Origin: Candidatus Nomurabacteria bacterium
GTDB lineage: Bacteria; Patescibacteriota; Saccharimonadia; Saccharimonadales; Saccharimonadaceae
Direction of reading: 5' to 3'
Length of the DNA stretch: 7,492 bases
NCBI GenBank assembly: GCA_031264785.1
Contig: JAISDN010000055.1
Span: 1 to 7,492, forward strand
Below the pieces are notes generated by a model. It saw only the letters and a program-made list of their open reading frames with translations, was not told the DNA's origin and ran no database searches. The position numbers and the translations under genes were made by a program. Below are positions 1 through 7,492 of the stretch, one piece after another. Each line of letters opens with the position of its first letter. Position 1 is the first letter of the stretch.

Positions 1-417
1 GATGCCGTCAACCACGAGTTCTGCTATCTTGAAGTCGCCGATACTATTAAAATTAAGTATCTGACATCTGACTCACGTGAACATGCAATCGCATCAAAAT
101 TTGAAATTAGCGATATACAGAAACAAGAGCAAGAAAATCAGTTTCAATTTATGCAGATACTACCATTCGTGTTTCCATTGTTTTTCATTGTGATCGTCTT
201 CATCATAATAATCGCCGCCATACGCCAGCGAAAAAATGCCGACTTTGATGGTGATGGCTTAGCGAACGATAATAAGCCGGCGACTGCTGAACAAAAGAAA
301 CTTATCCAAGAGGGTTTTCGCCAATTAGGCATTCACCACGAAGCCAAAAGAGGCCTAACGCAGGCTCAGGCCCGTGAGACATTGCGAGAAATCGATCGAA
401 AGTTAAAACGTAAGTAA
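1..417 (+). CDS. Single-pass membrane protein, 3' end only
   Basis: The reading frame is open from base 1, so the start lies outside the window; 138 codons are visible before TAA. The first 50 residues are soluble and contain 'VADTIKIKYLTSDSREHAI', which resembles the end of a DUF3592-type domain (a 'GDTV.V.Y.P.....A.I' pattern); this is a weak match by eye. One transmembrane segment follows (about 53-74, rich in Phe/Ile/Val). It ends in RQRK, so by the positive-inside rule the C-terminus should be cytoplasmic. After it comes DFDGDGLANDNK (81-92), like a thrombospondin type-3 calcium loop. The helical tail (about 95-138) has the spacing Q...I...G...LT..A...L..I seen in small DUF3072-like domains. 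An internal ATG at 151 exists but would lose the upstream domain and falls just before the helix, so I do not take it as the start. Function unknown; the gene converges on 651-424 with 6 nt between stops. Confidence 0.72.
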   Translation, partial: DAVNHEFCYLEVADTIKIKYLTSDSREHAIASKFEISDIQKQEQENQFQFMQILPFVFPLFFIVIVFIIIIAAIRQRKNADFDGDGLANDNKPATAEQKKLIQEGFRQLGIHHEAKRGLTQAQARETLREIDRKLKRK

Positions 418-423
418 CGAAAA

Positions 424-651
424 TTATGATTTTGATTGTCTGGGAGTGTCTTTTTTGGGTTTCTTAGTGAAAATCTTATACTTGTTCTTAAGCGCCGAAG
501 AGCCTTTTATTTCTTTTAGCTCTTTCTCACTTAAAACAACTTCTGTCTCATCAACAAGATGCGCCTCAACTTTACCACTTAGATTATTCGATGTATGAAA
601 GCGTGGCAAATTGTGGGCATCGCCAACACCTTGTGTAATAAACCTACTCAT
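424..651 (-). CDS. Small basic hypothetical protein, 75 aa
   Basis: I do not recognise this family. The frame runs from ATG at 651 to TAA at 424-426. An upstream in-frame TTG at 675 would add eight residues, but the extended -10 box TGGTATAAT ends only 6 nt before the 651 ATG, which favours 651 and a leaderless or near-leaderless mRNA. The protein starts MSRFITQGVG, has a middle acidic helix-forming part (VDETEVVLSEKELKEIKG, about 33-50) and ends in a Lys/Arg-rich tail (KKPKKDTPRQSKS) that could bind nucleic acid or simply be disordered. There is no signal peptide, membrane segment or cysteine. It stands alone on its strand and converges on the membrane protein gene at 1-417. A real small gene is likely from the well-placed promoter, but length alone would not prove it. 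Confidence 0.55.
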   Translation of the reverse strand: MSRFITQGVGDAHNLPRFHTSNNLSGKVEAHLVDETEVVLSEKELKEIKGSSALKNKYKIFTKKPKKDTPRQSKS

Positions 652-657
652 ATTGAT

Positions 658-666
658 ATTATACCA
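658..666 (-). promoter_or_regulatory. Extended -10 promoter, apparently leaderless
   Basis: Read on the minus strand this is TGGTATAAT, a perfect -10 hexamer with the TGn extension. Only 6 nt (atcaat) separate it from the ATG at 651, so transcription should begin at or next to the start codon. No good -35 box is seen at 16-18 nt upstream, as is usual for extended -10 promoters. Confidence 0.6.
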
Positions 667-697
667 TACAAACAATCATAAACTTCGTTCATCGTAA

Positions 698-877
698 GAC
701 ATCCATGTCTTCGGCAATACACTTAGCCCCGTGTGTGCTAGTGACGACTTATTGAATCTGATTGCTAGGCCAACGCCGTACTATAAAAGTGGGGAAGCGC
801 AGGAAGTCTTTAGGTTGCGAATGGACAATAAAAATTGGCAAAAGCAATGGCCAGATTTGACCGTAAGATATAATTAG
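698..877 (+). pseudogene. Possible gene remnant, 59 codons without ATG start
   Basis: After a TAA at 695-697 the frame stays open to TAG at 875-877. Its translation reads like ordinary protein, for example NLIARPTPYYKSGEAQEVF followed by RLRMDNKNWQKQWPDLTVRY, rather than random sequence. There is no ATG near its beginning; a GTG at 731 would give 48 residues, without a visible ribosome binding site. A strong hairpin follows 31 nt after the stop (909-929). The simplest reading is the 3' remnant of a decayed gene. A small GTG-started gene, or chance, are alternatives. I do not recognise the family. The rest of 652-940 holds only the promoter for the 651-424 gene and that hairpin. Confidence 0.3.
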
Positions 878-908
878 GCTAAAACCTCCGCTCGTTAGTC
901 GTATACCT

Positions 909-932
909 ATATTAGGTCCGACCTAATATTTT
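909..932 (+). terminator. Hairpin with T-rich tail between convergent units
   Basis: ATATTAGGT-CCG-ACCTAATAT is a perfect 9-bp stem with a 3-nt loop, followed on the plus strand by TTT and then AATATTTC. This is a weak-tailed intrinsic terminator in the plus direction. It also begins about 10 nt past the stop of the minus-strand FISUMP gene (940), so it may protect or end that message too, although no T-run follows on that strand. Confidence 0.55.
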
Positions 933-939
933 AATATTT

Positions 940-1917
940 CTAATATCCCATTGGTGCAACACCGGTATCCGGTGCGTCTGGAGTGCCGGGGTCTACTGGT
1001 TGCGCCGTGCCGCCAGCCGTCATGCAGCGTATCGCCATACCGTAGTCACGAAGACCGTTGTAGTCGTTTAGTTGAATTTCGGATTTGTTAAAGGTGACGT
1101 AGCTGGCGAGATACGGCTCGTTTGGGTAGGACGACGATGACCAGAGTAGCGTATCGGTGTCTTGAGCTTCAAAATCATTGAAGAAGTTAAACCAGCCGCC
1201 AGAAAGCACTCCTTGGAATGGTCCGCTGTGCAGCCAATTGTCTTGATAAACCGTGGGGTCGCTCAAATAAGTAACATCTTGGTTATTGACAAATCCAGCC
1301 ATTCTGGCGTTAAGCACCGAAAATTCATTATCGACGTCTTTTTCCTCACCTCCCTTAGGCAAATGCCAATTCGCCGGGCAGATATCCGTGGTGGCATCGG
1401 CGGGCTGAACGTCAACAGGCGTACAAGTAGCTGCCGTAGCGCCAGTGGCGGCGCACCAGTTATAGAGGTAGCCGTAAAAAGTCGGATCTGCGTTATTATT
1501 ACTACCGCTCGGGGCGTACCATTTCGGCGTGTCCTCACTCGGCGCATCAGAAGCGGCAGTGGCTAAAATCGCACCGTTGATGCCCGGATTGTTAAGACCA
1601 GCAGCAGCGCTAGCGACATCTTGCGGTGTGATTTTCAGGTTATTCAACATCCAGCAGTTATTGTCGGCCAGTTTCGCTACCTGATATGATTGGTTGTTGC
1701 GTGGATCGTCGAGCATCAGAATGGCGCTGGGATTAGTGCCATCGTAAATAGTCATGTCGGCACAATGGTCTTGAGTCATGGCCTGCACGGTGGCGGGAGG
1801 TGAAATCGCTCTAGCGAGGTTAATTGAGCCAATAATTAAGAGAGCTACGGTTACAGCAAGCGCAATGCACACACTGGCAGGTACTGCTATCTTTTTATAA
1901 TTAGTTTTTACCCCCAT
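940..1917 (-). CDS. Secreted FISUMP-domain protein
   Basis: A 325-residue exported protein. The N-terminus is a signal sequence: basic start MGVKTNYKK, hydrophobic core about 10-34 and an Ala-x-Ala site at A35-R-A37. Residues about 69-298 show the hallmarks of the Fibrobacter succinogenes major paralogous (FISUMP) domain in order: LDDPRNNQSYQVAKLADNNCWMLNNL (69-94, given here in pieces: LDDPRNNQSYQVAKL, then ADNNCWMLNNL), FYGYLYNW (147-154), ICPANWHLPKGGE (179-191), LLWSSSSYP (257-265) and MAIRCMT (294-300). The exact role of FISUMP domains is unknown; they occur in secreted or cell-surface proteins, with cysteines likely forming disulphides. The C-terminus is a Pro-rich linker ending PDAPDTGVAPMGY: APDTG resembles a sortase motif but no hydrophobic anchor follows. 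Start choice is firm: AAAGGA lies 9 nt before the ATG and a consensus promoter lies upstream. The gene is monocistronic and divergent from the Fic gene. Confidence 0.88.
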   Translation of the reverse strand: MGVKTNYKKIAVPASVCIALAVTVALLIIGSINLARAISPPATVQAMTQDHCADMTIYDGTNPSAILMLDDPRNNQSYQVAKLADNNCWMLNNLKITPQDVASAAAGLNNPGINGAILATAASDAPSEDTPKWYAPSGSNNNADPTFYGYLYNWCAATGATAATCTPVDVQPADATTDICPANWHLPKGGEEKDVDNEFSVLNARMAGFVNNQDVTYLSDPTVYQDNWLHSGPFQGVLSGGWFNFFNDFEAQDTDTLLWSSSSYPNEPYLASYVTFNKSEIQLNDYNGLRDYGMAIRCMTAGGTAQPVDPGTPDAPDTGVAPMGY

Positions 1918-1925
1918 AATTTACG

Positions 1926-2000
1926 TCCTTTCGTAGTTAATTATCGGCCGTCTCACCCAATATGTCTAATCAGTATACACTATCAAAATGTTAATGTCAA
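1926..2000 (-). promoter_or_regulatory. Sigma70-type promoter and Shine-Dalgarno of the FISUMP gene
   Basis: On the minus strand TTGACA (2000-1995) is followed after exactly 17 nt by TATACT (1977-1972). Transcription should start near 1965, giving a leader of about 48 nt. The ribosome binding site AAGGA is at 1930-1926. This is the only gene in the window with both a full consensus promoter and a separate Shine-Dalgarno; the others appear leaderless. Confidence 0.8.
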
Positions 2001-2083
2001 CTATGTATACAAGATGTTTAGACTGTTGTCCAGTGCGTAGCTTGGTCTTGCACCGAGAATTTGCCTAGCGGGGGCACTTTTTG

Positions 2084-2118
2084 AAAGTTTATAGCTGTTT
2101 ACAAACGTTATAAACTTT
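2084..2118. promoter_or_regulatory. Perfect 10-bp inverted repeat, likely Fic operator
   Basis: AAAGTTTATA (2084-2093) and TATAAACTTT (2109-2118) are exact reverse complements separated by 15 nt. A smaller dyad GTTT-AC-AAAC (2097-2106) sits between them. The repeat brackets the -35 box (2098-2103) and its right arm ends against the -10 box (2121-2126) of the Fic promoter. A repressor bound here would block RNA polymerase. The obvious candidate is the HTH domain at the N-terminus of the Fic protein itself; that link is inference. Confidence 0.65.
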
Positions 2119-2126
2119 GCTAGAAT
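2098..2126 (+). promoter_or_regulatory. Fic-helicase operon promoter, apparently leaderless
   Basis: TTTACA (2098-2103), a 17-nt spacer and TAGAAT (2121-2126) with the extended -10 TGC directly before it. The ATG at 2134 follows after 7 nt and no Shine-Dalgarno fits in between, so the mRNA should start at or within a base or two of the start codon. Confidence 0.7.
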
Positions 2127-2133
2127 AACATGT

Positions 2134-3060
2134 ATGGAAAACTATATCGAAAAATTGAATCGGATTTTGGCGGCTAGCGGTTGGAGTCAAGAGGACTTGT
2201 CCGACCAGCTCGACGTGTCTTTTGTGACGCTGAATAAGTGGATTAATGGTAAGGCAGAGCCTCGGGACTCGGCGAAAGAGAGAATCGACCAAGTTGCTGC
2301 CGAAATTCTTGGCTCGGATGATGTTGATTTGGCGGAACTGGCTAGAGTTAAAAAACACGCTATGGCGCAGAAGTTCAGTGTGCGGCGGCTAGTAATGGAT
2401 CGGGAGATGCTTAATCGTATCACTGTTAATTTGACTTATCACAGTAATGCCACTGAGGGCAGCACGATGACTGAAAGCGATGTCGAGGCGGTGATTTTTG
2501 ATAATAAGGTTTTGAAGAATCGTACGGCGGTGGAACAGCGGGAGGCGATTAATCACCAGACGGCACTGAACTTTCTAATCGACGAACTGCAGTCGCAGGG
2601 TAAGGAGTTTGTTTTTACGTCTGACCTAATTCGGGCGACGCATCTCAGGCTGATGAATGGGATTATCAGTGATGCTGGCGAATATCGCAACCACGGCGCT
2701 CGAATTCGCGGTGCGCATGTGCCGCTAGCAAACTTTATAAAGATTTCCGAACTTATTAAACTTTGGTGCGGCGAGGTGAACGAAGAAACTGCCGACCCGA
2801 TTGCTTTGCTGGCTAAGTCGCACGCCGAGTTTGAGCGGGTTCATCCTTTTAGCGATGGGAATGGGCGGACGGGGCGGTTGTTGTTGTTTATTAAAGCTTT
2901 GCATCTTGGCTTGGTTCCTCCGGTTATTAAAAAGCAGCGCCGTGCTGCTTACTATAAGTATCTCGAAATCTGTCAAGTCCGTGAGCTTTCTGACCCTTTG
3001 GAGATGTTTGTTGCGGAGGCGATTATTGAGACTGCAGATGAGTTGGATGATATGGAATGA
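2134..3060 (+). CDS. HTH-Fic protein, predicted AMP-transferase with self-inhibitory motif
   Basis: A 308-residue cytoplasmic protein. Residues about 5-58 form an XRE-type helix-turn-helix (GWSQEDLSDQLDVSFVTLNK region, 16-35). Residues about 95-300 are a Fic domain: the inhibitory motif SNATEG (104-109, pattern [S/T]xxxE[G/N]) lies N-terminal to the core, as in class II Fic enzymes, the flap region GEYRNHGARIRGAHVP is at 182-197, and the catalytic motif HPFSDGNGRTGR is complete at 237-248. In this family the motif His and Asp/Asn/Arg residues bind ATP-Mg and transfer AMP to a hydroxyl of a target protein, and the inhibitory Glu blocks ATP placement. Target unknown. The HTH, together with the palindrome over its own promoter, suggests autoregulation. 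The stop overlaps the helicase start by 4 nt (ATGA), so the two are translationally coupled. Base composition is visibly more GC-rich than in the helicase. Confidence 0.9.
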   Translation: MENYIEKLNRILAASGWSQEDLSDQLDVSFVTLNKWINGKAEPRDSAKERIDQVAAEILGSDDVDLAELARVKKHAMAQKFSVRRLVMDREMLNRITVNLTYHSNATEGSTMTESDVEAVIFDNKVLKNRTAVEQREAINHQTALNFLIDELQSQGKEFVFTSDLIRATHLRLMNGIISDAGEYRNHGARIRGAHVPLANFIKISELIKLWCGEVNEETADPIALLAKSHAEFERVHPFSDGNGRTGRLLLFIKALHLGLVPPVIKKQRRAAYYKYLEICQVRELSDPLEMFVAEAIIETADELDDME

Positions 3061-4724
3061 GTAACGGCATAGTTGAGCTTGTAGCCAATAGTGAGAAATC
3101 AATGATTGTCGGGCTTGCTGGGCCTGGAACTGGTAAAAGCACAACCTTTAAACATCTTATTGACAGCGACCATTATAAAGGTAAAAAGATTTTAATCTTA
3201 TCGTTCATACGCAATTTAGTTGGCGATTTAGCTAACGATTTCAGAGAGTACAAAAAAGTTAAAGTGGCTACGCTGCATTCATTTGCCCTTGGCGAGTTCA
3301 AAAGAATTACGGCAAGTAAAAGCGTCGACTTAATTGAAGATTTGGACGACATTATTAGTGAAGATTACGGCATAATAAAAAATGCGGAAATATCCTATAC
3401 GGATAAAATATGTAACCTAACCATGACATCAGATGAGGAAGACTTTTATAAACTTAGACGAGATTACTATTCTAAAAATAAACTGTACTCATTTAATTCA
3501 ATCGTTTATGCAGTAAACAAATTGTACGAACAAAATGATTCCCGTATTCCGAATGAGTATGACATCATCCTAATAGACGAGTTTCAAGATTTTAACTCGT
3601 TAGAATATGAGTTTATAAAAAAACTCAACAAGACCACAAAAACTCTAATCGTAGGTGATGACGACCAATCATTATATGATTGGAAATTTGCTAAACCTGC
3701 GCTGATTAGAGATTTATATAACGATGAAGACACAGATTCTTTCTCCCTAGACAATTGTTATAGATGTACGAGAGTGATAGTAGATGCAGTCAATAGCTTA
3801 ATAGTGAATGCACAGGCAAAGGGTTTATTGTCAGAACGAATTAACGAAAAGAAATATCTTTACCCGAATGAACGTAAGGACGACAAGCATGAGTTAAGTG
3901 AGATATATTCTAAGATAGATTTTATGCCAAAATTGCAAGGTCATCAACTCACGTATCAACTTGCAGCGAAAATTAAAAAAGATTCATCAAGCTATGAAAA
4001 AAAGTGGGAGAAGCCGGCGAGGGTATTAGTTATAGCACCACATTTTTTAAAGAATAAACTCTATGATGGTCTGATAGATAAGGGGTGCAATGTAGTTAAT
4101 TATGAATTATTTTCTGATGAAAAACTTAATAAAGTGAAGCACTCTGACATTTGCAAAGTGTTAGATACATTATACAAACGAAAAACAGATGATTTGATGT
4201 TGAGAAAAGTACTTCATCTATGTTTTGATAAAGACAGGATGGAGGATGTTATACGCAACGGGTTTGCAAAAAATAAGAAAATTTGGAGTTTGCTTTCAGA
4301 CGAAGAAAAACTCAAAATAAAAGAAGATATTCGTATATTTAGAAAAGCAAAAATTGGCAAGCATACTTTAGAGAGCTTTGAACTCCAACGTTTGTCTGAG
4401 ATATTCTGCTTAAAAAATCTTATAAGTAAGATGATAGCAGGTTTCGGACAGGTAGATAGCGGAGCACAAGAAGTTGGGCTGGTTACTGTAATGGAATCGA
4501 AGGGTCTTTCTGCAGATTTTGTTTATTTTGTCGGGATAGATGACATAAATATGACGGATAAAAAAACTAAAAATTTAAGTAACCAAAATATATGTGAGTT
4601 CTTGGTTGGTATGACTAGAGCGAAAGTAAAACTTACACTTTTCTCTATGCACGATGAGTCCCCCAAAATGCTTGGTTTATTGGATAGTCATCTTGTAAAA
4701 ACTTATAAGGTGGCAGAAAAATGA
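3057..4724 (+). CDS. Compact UvrD-like superfamily 1 DNA helicase
   Basis: A 555-residue ATP-dependent helicase/translocase with essentially all SF1A motifs intact: Walker A GPGTGKST (22-29), Ia around ILSFIRNLVGDL, Ic TLHSFA (72-77), II/Walker B DEFQD (174-178), III GDDDQSLYDW (200-209), IV around NCYRCT (233-238), V TVMESKGLSADFVYFVG (477-493) and VI GMTRAKVKL (518-526). It lacks the usual N-terminal Q-motif (LN..Q..A) and is much shorter than UvrD/PcrA/Rep (about 650-750 aa), close to GajB of the Gabija defence system (about 500 aa). No nuclease domain is seen. Start ATG overlaps the Fic stop in ATGA, with no clear Shine-Dalgarno, implying coupling. The gene is much more AT-rich than fic and the downstream genes, so the pair may combine parts of different origin. 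A repair role instead of defence is possible. Confidence 0.88.
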   Translation: MSNGIVELVANSEKSMIVGLAGPGTGKSTTFKHLIDSDHYKGKKILILSFIRNLVGDLANDFREYKKVKVATLHSFALGEFKRITASKSVDLIEDLDDIISEDYGIIKNAEISYTDKICNLTMTSDEEDFYKLRRDYYSKNKLYSFNSIVYAVNKLYEQNDSRIPNEYDIILIDEFQDFNSLEYEFIKKLNKTTKTLIVGDDDQSLYDWKFAKPALIRDLYNDEDTDSFSLDNCYRCTRVIVDAVNSLIVNAQAKGLLSERINEKKYLYPNERKDDKHELSEIYSKIDFMPKLQGHQLTYQLAAKIKKDSSSYEKKWEKPARVLVIAPHFLKNKLYDGLIDKGCNVVNYELFSDEKLNKVKHSDICKVLDTLYKRKTDDLMLRKVLHLCFDKDRMEDVIRNGFAKNKKIWSLLSDEEKLKIKEDIRIFRKAKIGKHTLESFELQRLSEIFCLKNLISKMIAGFGQVDSGAQEVGLVTVMESKGLSADFVYFVGIDDINMTDKKTKNLSNQNICEFLVGMTRAKVKLTLFSMHDESPKMLGLLDSHLVKTYKVAEK

Positions 4725-4746
4725 TGCGTGGTTTAAATGGTTGAAC

Positions 4747-5361
4747 TTATTTCTTCGCCCGTCGCCAAGCCTCAATTACCTCGTCATCTCGTAAAACTTG
4801 CGTAACGTTGGCACGAAAACTTAGCGCACTAGTTAGGCGATTATTAAAGCCGACATAAGTTATCTTTTTGCCGAATTCTTGCGCTACTAATATAGCGGGC
4901 ATAATGTCCATATCCGAACTTAATAAAATAATATGGTCGACCAAGTTCGACATTACGTCACGCACTATATCTACTGCCAGACCGACATCAACACCTTTTT
5001 CCATAAACTTATAGTCGGTCGCTCCGCATTTTTTGCATTTGTCGCTGTCACGAACTTTTAATAATCCGGTCGCCCGATATTCTACACCAGTCTTCGTAAG
5101 GCAGTTTCGTATTTTTCTTAAATTATTAGCAAACTTAACGGATTTATCAAGAATCACTTTGCCGAAATTATGTTGTTGCTTGATTTTTGCTACGCCGTAA
5201 AACCGAATGGTCATTTTTTCTTTTGGAAATACTTGTTTTAACAGATACGGAATATCTATCGCCGACACTTCCTGCTTGTCTTTGACGAGTTTGGCTTCAA
5301 CTAATTTTTCAGCGACTTTATAGAGGAAGTTTTGTCCGTCAATATACACAATCGTTTTCAT
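4747..5361 (-). CDS. NYN (LabA/DUF88-like) predicted ribonuclease
   Basis: A 204-residue cytoplasmic protein starting MKTIVYIDGQNF. The NYN fold, a PIN-like nuclease family, is shown by the first acidic site D8 with N11, the central EKGVDVGLAVDIV block (121-133, D125 and D131) and the SSDMDIMPAI block (148-157, D150 and D152). These acids would coordinate the catalytic metal. Inserted before the central block is CKKCG (109-113), half of a zinc knuckle that may help bind RNA or dimerise. The start at 5361 is preferred over GTG 5427 and ATG 5370 because an extended -10 box ends 7 nt upstream of it and the conserved first strand begins there. It converges on the helicase gene, with only 22 nt between the stops, and is divergent from the surface-protein region. 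Substrate unknown; NYN proteins act in RNA turnover and in defence or toxin settings. Confidence 0.85.
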   Translation of the reverse strand: MKTIVYIDGQNFLYKVAEKLVEAKLVKDKQEVSAIDIPYLLKQVFPKEKMTIRFYGVAKIKQQHNFGKVILDKSVKFANNLRKIRNCLTKTGVEYRATGLLKVRDSDKCKKCGATDYKFMEKGVDVGLAVDIVRDVMSNLVDHIILLSSDMDIMPAILVAQEFGKKITYVGFNNRLTSALSFRANVTQVLRDDEVIEAWRRAKK

Positions 5362-5368
5362 ATTAAAC

Positions 5369-5377
5369 ATTTTATCA
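5369..5377 (-). promoter_or_regulatory. Extended -10 promoter of the NYN gene, apparently leaderless
   Basis: On the minus strand TGATAAAAT (5377-5369) is followed by 7 nt and then ATG at 5361. The -35 region (about 5397-5392) is weak. The arrangement matches those before the genes at 651, 2134 and 5520. Confidence 0.5.
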
Positions 5378-5384
5378 TAATAAT

Positions 5385-5414
5385 TTGCTTTTTCATACGT
5401 AAACGTGATATAAT
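5385..5414 (+). promoter_or_regulatory. Divergent promoter feeding a short hairpin
   Basis: TTGCTT (5385-5390), an 18-nt spacer and TGATATAAT (5406-5414), a perfect extended -10. Transcription would start near 5419-5421 and run straight into the hairpin at 5425-5455. It lies back to back with the NYN promoter. No convincing gene begins right behind it; the GTG at 5415 lies upstream of the expected transcript start. Confidence 0.45.
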
Positions 5415-5424
5415 GTGGGTACAG

Positions 5425-5463
5425 CACCCTGGTCTGGATTTGTTCCCGCCAGGTGTTTTGTTT
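5425..5463 (+). terminator. Intergenic terminator-like hairpin
   Basis: CACCCTGG (5425-5432) pairs with CCAGGTG (5449-5455), with one bulged C and a 16-nt loop, and is followed by TTTTGTTTC. The ACCC at 5426-5429 can instead pair with GGGT at 5417-5420, so two structures exclude each other if transcription starts early enough. It could end a short RNA of about 40 nt from the 5385-5414 promoter, act as an attenuator in the leader of the 5520 gene, or be a dispersed intergenic element. Confidence 0.45.
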
Positions 5464-5483
5464 CTGTAATTAGACAGTTTGTG

Positions 5484-5512
5484 TTGTTTTTTATTTGGTT
5501 ATGGTATATAAT
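5484..5512 (+). promoter_or_regulatory. Promoter of the surface-protein gene, apparently leaderless
   Basis: TTGTTT (5484-5489), a 17-nt spacer and a perfect TATAAT (5507-5512). The ATG at 5520 follows after 7 nt (tgagggt). The GAGGG looks like a Shine-Dalgarno but is only 1 nt from the ATG, too close to work normally. This placement is the main support for 5520 as the true start. Confidence 0.65.
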
Positions 5513-5519
5513 TGAGGGT

Positions 5520-7492
<1,973 letters not shown>

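Noticed and set aside
1162..1566. Plus-strand 134-codon frame inside the FISUMP gene
   Set aside because: Shadow of a well-supported secreted protein on the other strand; no domain or promoter of its own.
2020..2083. Possible hairpin (GTGC...GCAC and GCC...GGGGC) upstream of the Fic gene
   Set aside because: Stems are only about 4 bp with long loops; not convincing beside the perfect dyad at 2084-2118.
2725..3144. Minus-strand 139-codon frame across the Fic-helicase junction
   Set aside because: Antisense to the catalytic Fic motif and the Walker A motif; no recognisable domain.
5514..5518. GAGGG as a Shine-Dalgarno for ATG 5520
   Set aside because: Only one nucleotide separates it from the ATG, too close for normal pairing, and the -10 box leaves almost no transcribed leader.

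Overview
The window looks like part of a small-genome Patescibacteria/CPR chromosome, most likely a Saccharibacteria (TM7) relative. This is inferred from style, not from a marker gene: a secreted FISUMP-domain protein, a giant IPT/TIG plus glycine-rich surface protein, compact gene packing, and several promoters whose -10 box sits only 6-7 nt before the start codon. TGA works as a stop (two genes end in TGA), so the UGA=Gly code of Gracilibacteria/Absconditabacteria is not used. There is no rRNA, tRNA, CRISPR array or insertion sequence that I can see.

Layout. 1-417 (+) is the 3' end of a one-helix membrane protein. It converges on a small basic orphan protein (651-424, -). 652-940 is mostly non-coding, with a decayed or unusual reading frame (698-877) and a strong hairpin. 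1917-940 (-) is a secreted FISUMP protein with a textbook promoter and Shine-Dalgarno. It is divergent from 2134-3060 (+), an HTH-Fic protein with its own palindromic operator-like site. Fic overlaps by 4 nt with 3057-4724 (+), a compact UvrD-type SF1 helicase. Converging on that is 5361-4747 (-), a NYN/LabA-like predicted nuclease. After a divergent intergenic region with a hairpin, 5520 to the window end (+) is a large secreted protein of IPT/TIG repeats with a glycine-rich domain nested inside the first repeat.

The most striking signal is at the start of that last gene. Its ATG (5520) and its roughly 1.8-kb coding body are in different frames, separated by a (CT)12 tract at 5625-5648. Removing one CT unit, or adding two, fuses them into one open frame. 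The repeat would then encode the Leu-Ser core of the signal peptide. This has the form of a slipped-strand phase-variable surface protein caught in the OFF state. No start codon joins the body to a signal peptide in the state shown, so an ATG-based gene caller would miss or N-terminally truncate this gene.

The Fic-helicase-NYN block reads as a possible defence or stress module: an autoregulated AMPylator-type enzyme translationally coupled to a GajB-sized helicase, next to a NYN nuclease. That grouping is inference. The phase-variable surface protein and the apparent leaderless promoters rest more directly on the sequence.
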